The notes under the pieces: generated by a model
The model's database searches: none
The model's input: only the letters and a program-made list of their open reading frames with translations
What the model was told of the DNA's origin: nothing
Assembly: GCA_030679145.1 (NCBI GenBank)
Contig: JAUXTU010000073.1
Span: forward strand, 1 to 42,499
DNA from: Bacteroidota bacterium
GTDB lineage: Bacteria > Bacteroidota > Ignavibacteria > UBA10030 > UBA8401
DNA: 42,499 nucleotides
Reading direction: 5' to 3'
Translations under genes and position numbers: made by a program
In this document: positions 8,222-16,812 of the stretch, piece by piece
Numbering within the stretch: the stretch's first letter is position 1
Layout of the letters: the number at the start of each line of letters is the position of its first letter

Positions 8222-8850
8222 TGCCAATTCACCGTTTTCTTTTCACCAAATGAAATTTCAGATGAACCGCGGGTTGCATTTACAAAAAGATCTCTGACCG
8301 ATGTACTTTGAGATGGAAGAATATAAAGGGTCAAGATGGACCGTTCATCGGAATAATTCGTCGCAGCAATTTTCAGTTTGTGAGAATGGATGATATTCAT
8401 GACAGGATTTGTTTCTGCAAAAGGAAATGCGATCTGCATTTCCTGAATTAATGCTTTTGAAATGATCGTTGCTTGATCGATCACGTTTTCAGCAGATTCA
8501 AAATATGCTCTACCCAATCCGCCGACACCTAATTTGGTGCCCCCAAAATACCGAGTAACAACAAGAAGAACGTCGGAAAGGTTTTTTGCTTGAAGAGAAG
8601 AATGGATCTTTACACCGGCTGTTCCGGACGGTTCTCCGTCATCGGAGTATCGGACTATCTTTTTTTCAACTCCGATAACGTATGCAAAACAATGGTGTGT
8701 AGCATCAAAATATTTTTTCCGTATTGTATCCAGTTTTTCTTTTGCATCCTCTTCGGTCAATACGGGAAAAACATCTGCAATAAATCGAGAGCCTTCAATT
8801 TTTATCTGAACGGTTGTGAGTGCTTGAACGGAAGAATATATCTCATCCAT
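8218..8850 (-). CDS. yigZ: YigZ/IMPACT-family protein
   Basis: YigZ proteins are linked to translation and stress (eukaryotic IMPACT regulates GCN2), but the bacterial role is not well defined. The 210-aa product has the family signatures YSDDGEPSGTAG and VTRYFGGTKLGVGGLGRAY in the N-terminal UPF0029 domain. A smaller C-terminal alpha/beta domain follows (residues about 140-205). The ATG overlaps the porin stop by one base (TAATG), and its own stop overlaps the TauE start. Translation of the three genes is probably coupled. Confidence 0.93.
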   Translation of the reverse strand: MDEIYSSVQALTTVQIKIEGSRFIADVFPVLTEEDAKEKLDTIRKKYFDATHHCFAYVIGVEKKIVRYSDDGEPSGTAGVKIHSSLQAKNLSDVLLVVTRYFGGTKLGVGGLGRAYFESAENVIDQATIISKALIQEMQIAFPFAETNPVMNIIHSHKLKIAATNYSDERSILTLYILPSQSTSVRDLFVNATRGSSEISFGEKKTVNWQ

Positions 8851-9890
8851 TATTTAAAATAAACCGCTGTAGTCAATCGAACTTCCATATCATCAACTAT
8901 CTCAGTTCCCGTTCCCTTTTTAAGATTTTTAGTATAAACGAGATTTGGGATCAAGTGAACTTCAGGAACTGGTAAATAATCAATACCAACATTAAGATAT
9001 ATTTCTCGATAACCGGCATTCGAAACATTAAAATCGTTATCAACGACATCTACCCGTGCGACTGCACGCAACCCTTTATCCATTTCAAACCAGGAATAGA
9101 GAGATGCACCAACCGGATTTGCATCTTTACCTCCTGCCGCCATTTTTCTCTCCAGCCGATAGAACGCTTCAGCACCAAGAGTCATTTTTGAGGACATCAT
9201 TCCGTAGAATACTTTCGCATCGATCGTACTTTTTCCGCCGGGAAGATTTTCATAATCAACATACGCTTCCAATACGGAGTATTTATCAAACCAATTACCG
9301 ACCGCTAATGCAAGCTTTTTCACTTTATCATTTTCTGCCAGTAAGCCATTACCGTTGTAAACGGCTAAACGAGCATAGGAAGTCCCTTGGGCATTGGTTC
9401 TTCCGGTAATGGTCAATCCCATATCAAATTCGTCGGTAAACCCTTTTCTATCCAACACCGTCGCTTCCAATGAGCGATAATCCCATATCTTTTCAGTTAC
9501 TTCTGATGAAAGCGTCTGCATCATTCCGACTTTCAGATCGACCAGCGAAGTAATATTTCGAACATCAACAAACGCTTGTTTCATAAAATTACTGCTGGCA
9601 TCATACACGATCCTTCCGGTAACATTCTTATTGTATGAATATTCGTATCCGATCGTTGCCCGTCTGAATAAAAAAGCATTCGCACCGGAAGTACCTTTGC
9701 TTGGATTCAACGTTTGGGGTTCCTGTAGTACGTATGAAAGATCGTTGAAGATCATTCCAACAAATTTACTGGAAGGAACTACTGGTTGCTCCACTGGTTT
9801 TACCGGTTGCGTTTTTACTATTGGTTTTTGTTGAGAAAAGACATTGAACGTGAAAACAAACAATAGAATAAGTACAGAATATTTTTTCAT
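8850..9890 (-). CDS. Outer-membrane beta-barrel porin (phosphate-selective porin O/P-like)
   Basis: This is a predicted outer-membrane porin. From the ATG at 9890 the product is 346 aa, with a signal peptide (MKKYSVLILLFVFTFNVFSQ), a Pro-rich stretch (residues about 21-45), and then alternating amphipathic strands ending in YFK, with an aromatic near the C-terminus as in many barrels. Segments such as FLFRRATIGYEYSYNKNVTG resemble the OprO/OprP-type porin family (moderate certainty). I chose this ATG over one five codons upstream because AAAGGA at 9897-9902 is a well-spaced ribosome binding site for it. It is the first gene of the coupled porin-yigZ-TauE unit. The solute is unknown. Confidence 0.8.
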   Translation of the reverse strand: MKKYSVLILLFVFTFNVFSQQKPIVKTQPVKPVEQPVVPSSKFVGMIFNDLSYVLQEPQTLNPSKGTSGANAFLFRRATIGYEYSYNKNVTGRIVYDASSNFMKQAFVDVRNITSLVDLKVGMMQTLSSEVTEKIWDYRSLEATVLDRKGFTDEFDMGLTITGRTNAQGTSYARLAVYNGNGLLAENDKVKKLALAVGNWFDKYSVLEAYVDYENLPGGKSTIDAKVFYGMMSSKMTLGAEAFYRLERKMAAGGKDANPVGASLYSWFEMDKGLRAVARVDVVDNDFNVSNAGYREIYLNVGIDYLPVPEVHLIPNLVYTKNLKKGTGTEIVDDMEVRLTTAVYFK

Positions 9891-10030
9891 AACTGATCCT
9901 TTCAATAAGTATGTGAAACTGTAAAAAAGTAATTCTTTTTACTTTCTCAAGCAACAGATTAAATACAATATTATAGTTTCTTCTTCGTTCATTTAGTCGT
10001 AAGTTATATCATTTAATACAGGAAATTTCT

Positions 10031-11164
10031 ATGAATATCGGCATTACGTGTTATCCTACATACGGCGGCAGCGGAGTTGTGGCAACAGAATTAGGCAAGA
10101 CACTCGCAAAACGAGGACATAATATCCATTTTATCAGCTATGCAATCCCAATGAGGCTGGATGGATTCGTGAATAATATTTTTTATCACGAAGTGGAAAT
10201 TTCAACCTATCCTCTGTTCGAATTTCCCCTCTACACTCCGGCATTGGCGAGTAAAATGATAGAAGTTGCCAATTACGAGAAACTGGACCTTCTTCATGTT
10301 CATTATGCAGTTCCACATGCAACAAGTGCTTTTATCGCAAAACAAGTCATTCCTAACCCTGATTTTCGTGTGATTACAACATTACACGGAACCGATATTA
10401 CACTCGTCGGTCTTGAACCGAGTTTTCTTCCGGTAGTGAAACTGAGCATCGAAAAAAGTGACGGCGTCACTGCCGTTTCACGACATCTGCGAGAAAAAAC
10501 GCAGACGAATTATGGAATTGAAAAAGATATTGAAGTCATTCCCAACTTTGTGGATTCAGATGCTTACAAACGTAAGACAGATTCATGTTTACGGAGTAAT
10601 TTTTCTCCGAACGGCGAACGTGTGCTTGCACATATTTCAAACTTCCGGCCGGTGAAACGAGTCAGCGATGTTATTAGAATATTTGATATTGTCCAGCAAA
10701 AAATGCCAGCCACACTTGTTCTTGTAGGTGATGGACCGGATAGAACAAGCTGTGAAATGCTGGCGCGCGAATTAAAGATACACGACAAGATTCGTTTTAT
10801 GGGAAAACAGTCGGACCTGACTGAGATTCTTTCCGCTGTTGATCTCTTTTTACTTCCAAGCCAGCAGGAAAGTTTTGGGCTCTCCGCCTTAGAAGCAATG
10901 TCGTATGAAGTTCCTGTTATCTCCTCAAGCGTTGGGGGATTGCCGGAACTTGTGCTGCATAACCAGACCGGATACATTGCAGAGATTGGCGATGTGGAAC
11001 GAATGGCAAAATATGCAATTGAACTGCTGACGAACGAGAATAAACGATTGATGTTTGCTAAGGAGGGACGAAAACGTGCGGTAGAAGTATTTAGCGAAGA
11101 GAAGATCGTTACAGAGTATGAAAATTATTATAAGAAAGTTTTAAGCTTGCCAAAAGTGATTTGA
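10031..11164 (+). CDS. bshA: BshA, N-acetyl-alpha-D-glucosaminyl L-malate synthase (bacillithiol biosynthesis)
   Basis: BshA joins UDP-GlcNAc and L-malate in the first step of bacillithiol synthesis. The 377-aa GT4 glycosyltransferase starts MNIGITCYPTYGGSGVVATE, the BshA hallmark. It continues with FISYAIPMRL, HVHYAVPHATSAF, TTLHGTDITLVG and VSRHLREKT. The C-terminal nucleotide-sugar domain has the EX7E motif (ESFGLSALE). AGGAAA lies about 6 nt before the ATG. bshB and bshC are not in this window; in this phylum they are often unlinked. The gene stands alone and converges with the hydrolase gene, with only 10 nt between the stops. Confidence 0.96.
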   Translation: MNIGITCYPTYGGSGVVATELGKTLAKRGHNIHFISYAIPMRLDGFVNNIFYHEVEISTYPLFEFPLYTPALASKMIEVANYEKLDLLHVHYAVPHATSAFIAKQVIPNPDFRVITTLHGTDITLVGLEPSFLPVVKLSIEKSDGVTAVSRHLREKTQTNYGIEKDIEVIPNFVDSDAYKRKTDSCLRSNFSPNGERVLAHISNFRPVKRVSDVIRIFDIVQQKMPATLVLVGDGPDRTSCEMLARELKIHDKIRFMGKQSDLTEILSAVDLFLLPSQQESFGLSALEAMSYEVPVISSSVGGLPELVLHNQTGYIAEIGDVERMAKYAIELLTNENKRLMFAKEGRKRAVEVFSEEKIVTEYENYYKKVLSLPKVI

Positions 11165-11174
11165 TATTTTTTAA

Positions 11175-12095
11175 TCAATTCAGAATAAAATTCTTAATTG
11201 TAGAAATGTAATTTGCTTCACCCATCTTCCACGGAACTTCCGAATGATCCGCTCCCGGAACTGCGATGAACGTTTTCGGTTCATTTGCGTTATTGTATAT
11301 CACTTTTCCATTCTTTTCCATATCAATAAATTTGTCATCAACACCGTGAAGAATTAATACAGGAGAAGTGATGCGTTTTATCTTCTCTGCCGTTGTATAT
11401 TCTCCTTTCATCACAAATGTCCCGGGTAAATCTAACAATGTTCCGCTTTGAGTCAATGCACTTGCGGAAGCAAATGTTGATTCAAGGATCAATCGCCGTG
11501 GAGTGAATGTCTTTGCGGCAAGATTTGTCGCCGGTGCACCGCCGAGTGAAAATCCATACACTGTAATCAGTGTGTCGTGAAATCCTTTTGATTGCAGATA
11601 ATAATACGCCACATTCGCATCGGAATAGATCGCCTCTTCCGTCGGCTCTCCTTCGCTCATTCCATATCCTTGATAATCATAGATGAACACGTTAAATCCC
11701 ATTTTATAAAATAACTCGACTCTGTCCCAATAGAATTGTAGATGATCGCGGTTTCCGTGATTATAGAGAACGACATTCTTCTCATTTATATTAGATGACT
11801 TTACGAAATAGCCGTAGATCTTTTTCTCCTGAGAGTTCAACACAACTTGCGTTCGTAACGATTCAGGAATAACAGTCGTGCGGAGATTGTATGCTGTCAA
11901 AGTATCGTTATTGAACAACGAGTTGTCAAGATCGAAGCAGCCGGAGAATAAAATTGCGATCAATGTCATTTCGAGCGCAGTCACGAAGTGACGAGCGAGA
12001 AATCTCGTTTTTAATCCCAACAGAAAAAAAGAGATTCCTCTCACGCTAACGCGGGCTCGGAATGACATTGATTGTAAATTCTTTATTTTTTTCAT
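11175..12095 (-). CDS. Alpha/beta hydrolase (BEM46-like), lipoprotein-type N-terminus interrupted by an in-frame palindromic repeat
   Basis: The mature part (from about residue 75) is an alpha/beta hydrolase of the BEM46/prolyl-oligopeptidase-like kind. It has the nucleophile elbow VYGFSLGGAP, the Asp in LHGVDDKF and the His in GADHSEVPW. The substrate is unknown. The N-terminus is odd. MKKIKNLQS is followed by about 34 residues encoded by an intergenic-type repeat (11965-12066), and then LIAILFSGC, a hydrophobic stretch ending in a lipobox-like FSGC. Removing 102 nt (34 codons) would give a normal lipoprotein signal peptide with Cys near 19. The ATG at 12095 overlaps the upstream stop (ATGA). 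Translation might also start at an ATG inside the repeat (11969). Confidence 0.85.
   Translation of the reverse strand: MKKIKNLQSMSFRARVSVRGISFFLLGLKTRFLARHFVTALEMTLIAILFSGCFDLDNSLFNNDTLTAYNLRTTVIPESLRTQVVLNSQEKKIYGYFVKSSNINEKNVVLYNHGNRDHLQFYWDRVELFYKMGFNVFIYDYQGYGMSEGEPTEEAIYSDANVAYYYLQSKGFHDTLITVYGFSLGGAPATNLAAKTFTPRRLILESTFASASALTQSGTLLDLPGTFVMKGEYTTAEKIKRITSPVLILHGVDDKFIDMEKNGKVIYNNANEPKTFIAVPGADHSEVPWKMGEANYISTIKNFILN
11961..12070. repeat. Palindromic repeat element inside a coding region
   Basis: The ends CAATGTCATTTCGAGC (11961-11976) and GCTCGGAATGACATTG (12055-12070) are inverted copies with one mismatch. The inner sequence carries GAGAAATCTC and GAGATTCCTC blocks as in intergenic members of this repeat class. 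From GTCATT (11965) to AATGAC (12066) it is 102 nt, a multiple of three, with no stop in the hydrolase frame. It is related in design to the element at 2630-2739 and to the remnant at 1072-1098. Confidence 0.85.
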
Positions 12096-12739
12096 TTCAA
12101 ACTATATTGAAGTCCAAAAAATAATCCGACATTTCCTCTGCCGCTGATTGATGCAACTCCCTCAAACACTCCGTGGCACGTATTGCGGTTCATCGCCATC
12201 CATTTTGATTCGATCTGCATTTCCATTGTATTGGAGATAGGAAAACTATATCCGATAAACGGCGACACGAACAGATCAGAATTGGAAAATTGATACAAAT
12301 TATCTGCACCGAAATAGAACAGGGAATACTCTCCCACCAAATAACTTCCGGTCAGCGTTCCGGTTGGATAGAGCCGCATTGTATTTCCTCGAAATGCATC
12401 CCAAAAGAAATAAGCTCTACCATTCAGAGTGATCTCCGGAAGTACTCCGGTTTCAAAAAATAATCGTGTGGAAAATCCGCCGTCGAGTCCAACATCTTTG
12501 AAAAGCAAAGCAGTAACATGAGCATTGCCGTAGAGTGTAAGATCTGACGTATACCCATACATCGCACCGAGATTCAAATATGGAACCGGAATTGCAATTC
12601 CACCGAATGGAATGATCGGTCCGCCGAGCGATGCAATTACTTCTGTTGATCCTTCTTCAATCGGTCGGATTGGCTGCGTGATGCCGCAGCCAACGAATAA
12701 GGAGATGATAATGATGGTAAGCGTGTTGTAAAATTTCAT
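12092..12739 (-). CDS. Predicted outer-membrane lipoprotein/barrel-like protein of unknown function
   Basis: I do not recognise the family. The 215-aa product starts with a lipoprotein-type signal peptide (MKFYNTLTIIIISLFVGC, lipid-bearing Cys18). It continues with Gly- and aromatic-rich strands, for example GGIAIPVPYLNLGAMYGYTS and FVSPFIGYSFPISNTMEMQI, and ends in a strand (VGLFFGLQYSLK). This pattern suggests a small outer-membrane beta structure, perhaps 8 to 10 strands. The stop overlaps the ATG of the hydrolase gene (ATGA), so the two form a coupled pair of envelope proteins. There is no strong ribosome binding site in front of the ATG. Confidence 0.75.
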   Translation of the reverse strand: MKFYNTLTIIIISLFVGCGITQPIRPIEEGSTEVIASLGGPIIPFGGIAIPVPYLNLGAMYGYTSDLTLYGNAHVTALLFKDVGLDGGFSTRLFFETGVLPEITLNGRAYFFWDAFRGNTMRLYPTGTLTGSYLVGEYSLFYFGADNLYQFSNSDLFVSPFIGYSFPISNTMEMQIESKWMAMNRNTCHGVFEGVASISGRGNVGLFFGLQYSLK

Positions 12740-12775
12740 CGAATGGGTTTGTTTAAAACTCTACAACTAAAAAGT

Positions 12776-13201
12776 TTATACAGAAAAATTTTTCTTGAAT
12801 TGCTCGGGAACGGGCGCAAGTTTACGCTCTTCATAATTAAAGAATGCAATTCCTGTCTTTGCTTGAACAACTTCCCTTCCGCTTTCCCGTTCTCGCACAA
12901 GATAGTAAATATCACATCCAAATCTTGAGAAATCAATAACCGTGATTTGAATGCGAAGCGATTCGCCATAAAATGCTTCGGACTTATAAACGACCGCAGA
13001 ATCGGTCATGATGATACCGACTCCTTCTACATTGAATTCGGAATATCCATACTCCAGCAACAATCGGATACGCGATTCGTGTAAGATCGAAAGAACAGCA
13101 TCATTGCCGAGATGACCGCCATAATTTATATCGGAAATACGGATTGGAATTTCAGTGGTGAAATGGAAATTTTTCGGAAGGTCAAGTTTGATTCGCGGCA
13201 T
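12776..13201 (-). CDS. Hotdog-fold acyl-CoA thioesterase (YbgC/4-hydroxybenzoyl-CoA thioesterase-like)
   Basis: Single-domain hotdog thioesterases hydrolyse acyl-CoA or acyl-ACP in the cytoplasm. The 141-aa product has the family's N-terminal active-site segment RISDINYGGHLGND, a variant of the usual DxDxxGHVNN, followed by ESRIRLLLEYGY. The C-terminal strands (VVQAKTGIAFFNYEERKLAPVP) match the fold. Because the Asp/His environment differs slightly from YbgC, the substrate is uncertain. The gene lies 36 nt upstream of the lipoprotein gene and 90 nt downstream of carB, with a palindromic repeat in the latter gap. Confidence 0.85.
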   Translation of the reverse strand: MPRIKLDLPKNFHFTTEIPIRISDINYGGHLGNDAVLSILHESRIRLLLEYGYSEFNVEGVGIIMTDSAVVYKSEAFYGESLRIQITVIDFSRFGCDIYYLVRERESGREVVQAKTGIAFFNYEERKLAPVPEQFKKNFSV

Positions 13202-13225
13202 ATTTTACCAGAAGCGGTGAAGAAT

Positions 13226-13282
13226 TTGCCACAGATTTCACAGATTAATATTATAGATTTTAATTTGTGTAATCTGTGGCAA
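13226..13282. repeat. Palindromic intergenic repeat (TTGCCACAGATT family)
   Basis: Arms at 13226-13248 and 13260-13282 are inverted 23-bp copies with two mismatches and an 11-nt loop. The ends read TTGCCACAGATT and AATCTGTGGCAA. This sequence type is a familiar repeated intergenic palindrome in many environmental bacterial genomes (from memory). It lies 9 nt from the carB stop and could serve as its 3-prime stem-loop, although no strong T-run follows. Confidence 0.82.
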
Positions 13283-13290
13283 TGAGAAAC

Positions 13291-16200
13291 TTAAATGTTA
13301 TGATATTCCTGAATTGATTTCACATTCAGTTTGCCTTGCTTGATGCGTTCAATCCCTTTTACCGCAGTCGCAGCGGCGGAAAGTGTCGTAATGAATGCGA
13401 TCTTCTGTTGAATCGCCGCCCAGCCAATTGAATATTCATCGTACCGTGATTCTTCACCGAGCGGTGTATTGATCACCATCTGCACTTCGCCGTTCTTGAT
13501 CGCATCCACAATGTTTGGGCGTCCTTCATTCACTTTAAAGATCGACGCTGCGTTAATTCCATTGGATTGTAAAAACTTTGTCGTTCCTTCTGTCCCTATG
13601 ATCTTGAATCCAAGATTTGAATATTCTTTCATGATCCCGACAGTTTCGGCAGTTTTATCATTATTGTTAACGCTGACAAAGATCGTTCCCTCTTTTGGAA
13701 GAGGATTTCCGGCAGCAAGCTGTGCTTTTGCAACCGCTGCGCCAAATGACTGCGAAATTCCCATCACTTCACCCGTTGAACGCATTTCCGGTCCGAGGAA
13801 CATTTTCACTTTGGGAAATTTGTTGAACGGAAATACCGATTCTTTCATCGACATATGTTTCACTTTTCGGAAATCAAAAGCGAGGACATTCAGTTCTTTC
13901 AATTTTTTCCCGCCCATAATTTTTGCCGCGCATTTCGCCAAGGCAAACCCGGTTGCTTTGCTGACAAACGGAACGGTGCGTGATGCGCGCGGATTCACTT
14001 CCAGCACATATATTTTATTGTCTTTCATTGCATACTGCACGTTCAACAATCCACGCACGTGTAACAGTTTGGCAAGTTTTTTCGTAATCCCGATGATCTC
14101 CTGCAGTTTATCTTCTTGTAACATGAACGGCGGAAGCACGCTTGAACTATCGCCCGAATGGATACCTGCTTCTTCCACATGCTCCATCACTCCGCCGATC
14201 AGCACATCATCGCCGTCAGATACAGCATCAACATCAAATTCGAATGCATCTTCAAGAAAACAATCGATCAGGATCGGCTTCTCGGGAGAAACATCCACTG
14301 CAAGTTTCATATATTCTTTTAAAGATGTGGAATTGTAACAGATCTGCATTGCACGACCGCCAAGAACATACGACGGACGAACAAGAACAGGATAACCGAT
14401 CTCTTCTGCAACAAGCACCGCATCTTTTACGGAAAAAGCAGTCCCATATTTTGGATGAAGAATATTATTGCTTCGGAGAAGTGCTCCAAAGCGCTGACGA
14501 TCTTCTGCAAGGTCAATCCCTTCCGTCGATGTTCCAAGAATTTTTACTCCGTTCAACTCTAACGCTTTCGCGATCTTCAATGGAGTTTGTCCGCCGAAAC
14601 TGACGATAACACCTTCCGGTTCTTCCAACTCACAAATATTGAGAACATCTTCGAGTGTAAGCGGCTCAAAATATAATTTATCGGTTGTATCATAATCCGT
14701 TGACACTGTTTCCGGATTACAGTTGATCATGATCGTTTCATAACCTTCTTCACGCAACGCCATCACGCCATGAACACAGCAGTAATCGAATTCAATTCCC
14801 TGTCCGATCCTATTCGGTCCTCCGCCAAGAATGATCACTTTTTTCTTTGCAGAACGAATTGATTCGTTTTCTTGATCGTAGGTTGAATAATGGTACGGCG
14901 TGTTGGATTCAAACTCCGCAGCGCACGTATCAACCATTTTATAGACCGGAGTTACTCCAAGCTTTTTCCGTAGCTGTCGAACTTTGCTTTCATCGGTTTT
15001 CCAAATATGTGACAGCTGGCGGTCGGAGAATCCATATTGTTTTGCTTTCAAAAGAATTTCTTTTGTCACTGAAGTGAATAAAATCTCTTTCAATTCAGCT
15101 TCAAAATCAACGATCTGTTTAATATTGAACAAGAACCATGGATCGATCTTGGTCAAATTATGAACATCTGCGATCGAAAGCCCAAGTTGGAATGCATACC
15201 GTAAATAGAAAATATTATTTGCTTTCGGTCTGCGAAGCTGCTCTTTTACAGTTTTAAGCCACGTTGTCTTTTGACCTTTTGAAAGTGCCTCGATCTCAAA
15301 ATGATCTTTTCCATCCGCACCCAAACCAAATCGTCCTTGTTCAAGCGAGCGTAGAGTTTTCTGCAACGCTTCCTTGAATGTCCGTCCGAACGCCATTGCT
15401 TCGCCGACAGATTTCATTTGAACGCCGAGTGAATCATCCACACCTTTGAATTTTTCAAAATCCCATCTCGGAATTTTCACAACGGTATAATCAATGGTCG
15501 GTTCAAATGAAGCGGGAGTTAATTTTGTAATGTCATTCGGAATTTCGTCGAGTGTATAACCGACAGCAAGTTTTGCGGCGATCTTTGCAATCGGGAATCC
15601 AGTTGCTTTGGAAGCGAGCGCAGAACTTCGCGATACACGCGGATTCATTTCTATCACGTACATCTTTCCATTTTCAGGATTCATTGAAAATTGAACGTTC
15701 GACCCTCCCGTATCAACACCAATAGCTCGCATCACTTTCAAGGCGGCATCGCGCATGAACTGATATTCTTTATCGGTCAATGTCTGTGCAGGAGCGACTG
15801 TAATGGAATCTCCTGTGTGAACTCCCATCGGATCAAAATTTTCAATCGAGCAAATGATAACAACATTGTCTTTTGTGTCGCGCATGACTTCAAGTTCATA
15901 TTCTTTCCAGCCAATAACAGATTCTTCAACAAGCACTTCGTGAACAGGGCTGTTCAACAATCCCAATTCTACGATCTGTTTGAACTCTTCAATATTATAT
16001 GCAATACCTCCGCCGGTTCCACCCATTGTAAATGAGGGACGAATGATGATCGGAAATCTTCCAATTCCTTGTACAATTTTTAATGCTTCATCAACAGAAT
16101 AAACAAAACCGCCGCGCGGCATTTCCAAACCAATTTCAGTCATTGCTTTTTTGAACAACTGTCTGTCTTCAGCTTTTTTTATTGCTTGAAGATTCGCGCC

Positions 16201-16548
16201 GATCAGTTCAACACCATATTTTTCCAACACTCCGCTCTCAGCGAGTGCTACAGCAGTATTCAATGCCGTTTGTCCTCCCATTGTTGGAAGAATTGCATCA
16301 GGACGTTCTTTCTCGATGATCATCTCAACAAATTCGGGTGTGATCGGCTCTATGTATGTTGCATCAGCCAATTCCGGATCGGTCATAATCGTTGCAGGAT
16401 TGCTATTGATCAGAATGATCCGGTACCCTTCTTCACGAAGCACTTTGCACGCTTGTGTTCCCGAATAGTCAAATTCGCACGCTTGACCGATGACGATTGG
16501 TCCGCTGCCGATGATAAGAATGGATTTAATATCTGTACGTTTTGGCAT
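13291..16548 (-). CDS. carB: Carbamoyl-phosphate synthase large subunit
   Basis: CarB makes carbamoyl phosphate from bicarbonate, ammonia and two ATP, for arginine and pyrimidine synthesis. From the ATG at 16548 it is 1085 aa, the usual length, and starts [20 protein letters not shown], the standard CarB N-terminus. An open frame extends 23 codons upstream to 16617, but that part overlaps a terminator-like hairpin and does not look like CarB. The two ATP-grasp halves are marked by [14 protein letters not shown] and [15 protein letters not shown]. The C-terminal MGS-like allosteric domain ends with [17 protein letters not shown]. carA is not adjacent. Confidence 0.97.
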   Translation of the reverse strand: MPKRTDIKSILIIGSGPIVIGQACEFDYSGTQACKVLREEGYRIILINSNPATIMTDPELADATYIEPITPEFVEMIIEKERPDAILPTMGGQTALNTAVALAESGVLEKYGVELIGANLQAIKKAEDRQLFKKAMTEIGLEMPRGGFVYSVDEALKIVQGIGRFPIIIRPSFTMGGTGGGIAYNIEEFKQIVELGLLNSPVHEVLVEESVIGWKEYELEVMRDTKDNVVIICSIENFDPMGVHTGDSITVAPAQTLTDKEYQFMRDAALKVMRAIGVDTGGSNVQFSMNPENGKMYVIEMNPRVSRSSALASKATGFPIAKIAAKLAVGYTLDEIPNDITKLTPASFEPTIDYTVVKIPRWDFEKFKGVDDSLGVQMKSVGEAMAFGRTFKEALQKTLRSLEQGRFGLGADGKDHFEIEALSKGQKTTWLKTVKEQLRRPKANNIFYLRYAFQLGLSIADVHNLTKIDPWFLFNIKQIVDFEAELKEILFTSVTKEILLKAKQYGFSDRQLSHIWKTDESKVRQLRKKLGVTPVYKMVDTCAAEFESNTPYHYSTYDQENESIRSAKKKVIILGGGPNRIGQGIEFDYCCVHGVMALREEGYETIMINCNPETVSTDYDTTDKLYFEPLTLEDVLNICELEEPEGVIVSFGGQTPLKIAKALELNGVKILGTSTEGIDLAEDRQRFGALLRSNNILHPKYGTAFSVKDAVLVAEEIGYPVLVRPSYVLGGRAMQICYNSTSLKEYMKLAVDVSPEKPILIDCFLEDAFEFDVDAVSDGDDVLIGGVMEHVEEAGIHSGDSSSVLPPFMLQEDKLQEIIGITKKLAKLLHVRGLLNVQYAMKDNKIYVLEVNPRASRTVPFVSKATGFALAKCAAKIMGGKKLKELNVLAFDFRKVKHMSMKESVFPFNKFPKVKMFLGPEMRSTGEVMGISQSFGAAVAKAQLAAGNPLPKEGTIFVSVNNNDKTAETVGIMKEYSNLGFKIIGTEGTTKFLQSNGINAASIFKVNEGRPNIVDAIKNGEVQMVINTPLGEESRYDEYSIGWAAIQQKIAFITTLSAAATAVKGIERIKQGKLNVKSIQEYHNI

Positions 16549-16570
16549 TGAGTAAGTAGTTTGGACAGAG

Positions 16571-16603
16571 AAAAACCTCCTTGGAAATATTGCCGGAGGT
16601 TTT
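16571..16603 (-). promoter_or_regulatory. Terminator-like hairpin in the carB leader (candidate attenuator)
   Basis: AAAACCTCC at 16572-16580 and GGAGGTTTT at 16595-16603 are perfect 9-bp inverted repeats with a 14-nt loop. Read towards carB (minus strand), the stem ends in GGAGGTTTTT, like a weak intrinsic terminator, 23 nt before the chosen ATG. It could be an attenuator for carB. It could also mark the end of a transcript coming from another direction. The overlapping 23-codon frame could be a leader peptide, but nothing proves that. Confidence 0.5.
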
Positions 16604-16671
16604 GAGTTTTGTTTCATAAAAATACAATTTTTCTTTCAACATTACAATTCCTTACTGATAAAGAAAAAGTT

Positions 16672-16728
16672 CGTCATGCTGAACTTGTTTCAGCATCTGG
16701 TAGAACCCGAAACAAGTTCGGGGTGACG
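16672..16728. repeat. Palindromic intergenic repeat (CGTCATGCTGAACTTG family)
   Basis: CGTCATGCTGAACTTGTTTC at 16672-16691 and GAAACAAGTTCGGGGTGACG at 16709-16728 are inverted 20-bp arms with three mismatches around a 17-nt loop that includes CAGCATCTGG. The element lies between the divergently transcribed carB and MFS genes. It is a different family from the GTCATTCTGAG and TTGCCACAGATT elements in this window. Confidence 0.82.
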
Positions 16729-16812
16729 TAATCATTGAAATAGCTCATTACTAAATTCCTTATTGATTCTCAGCTTCTCCTTTTCTATCATTACACAACA
16801 TTTGGAGAAAGA

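Noticed and set aside
12736-12969. A 77-codon minus-strand frame spanning the end of the thioesterase and the next gene's start.
   Set aside because: It overlaps a well-supported thioesterase frame in another phase.
13469-14338. A 289-codon frame on the plus strand, antisense to carB.
   Set aside because: It lies wholly within the conserved carB coding region and its translation is a Ser/Pro/Thr-rich shadow with no recognisable domain.
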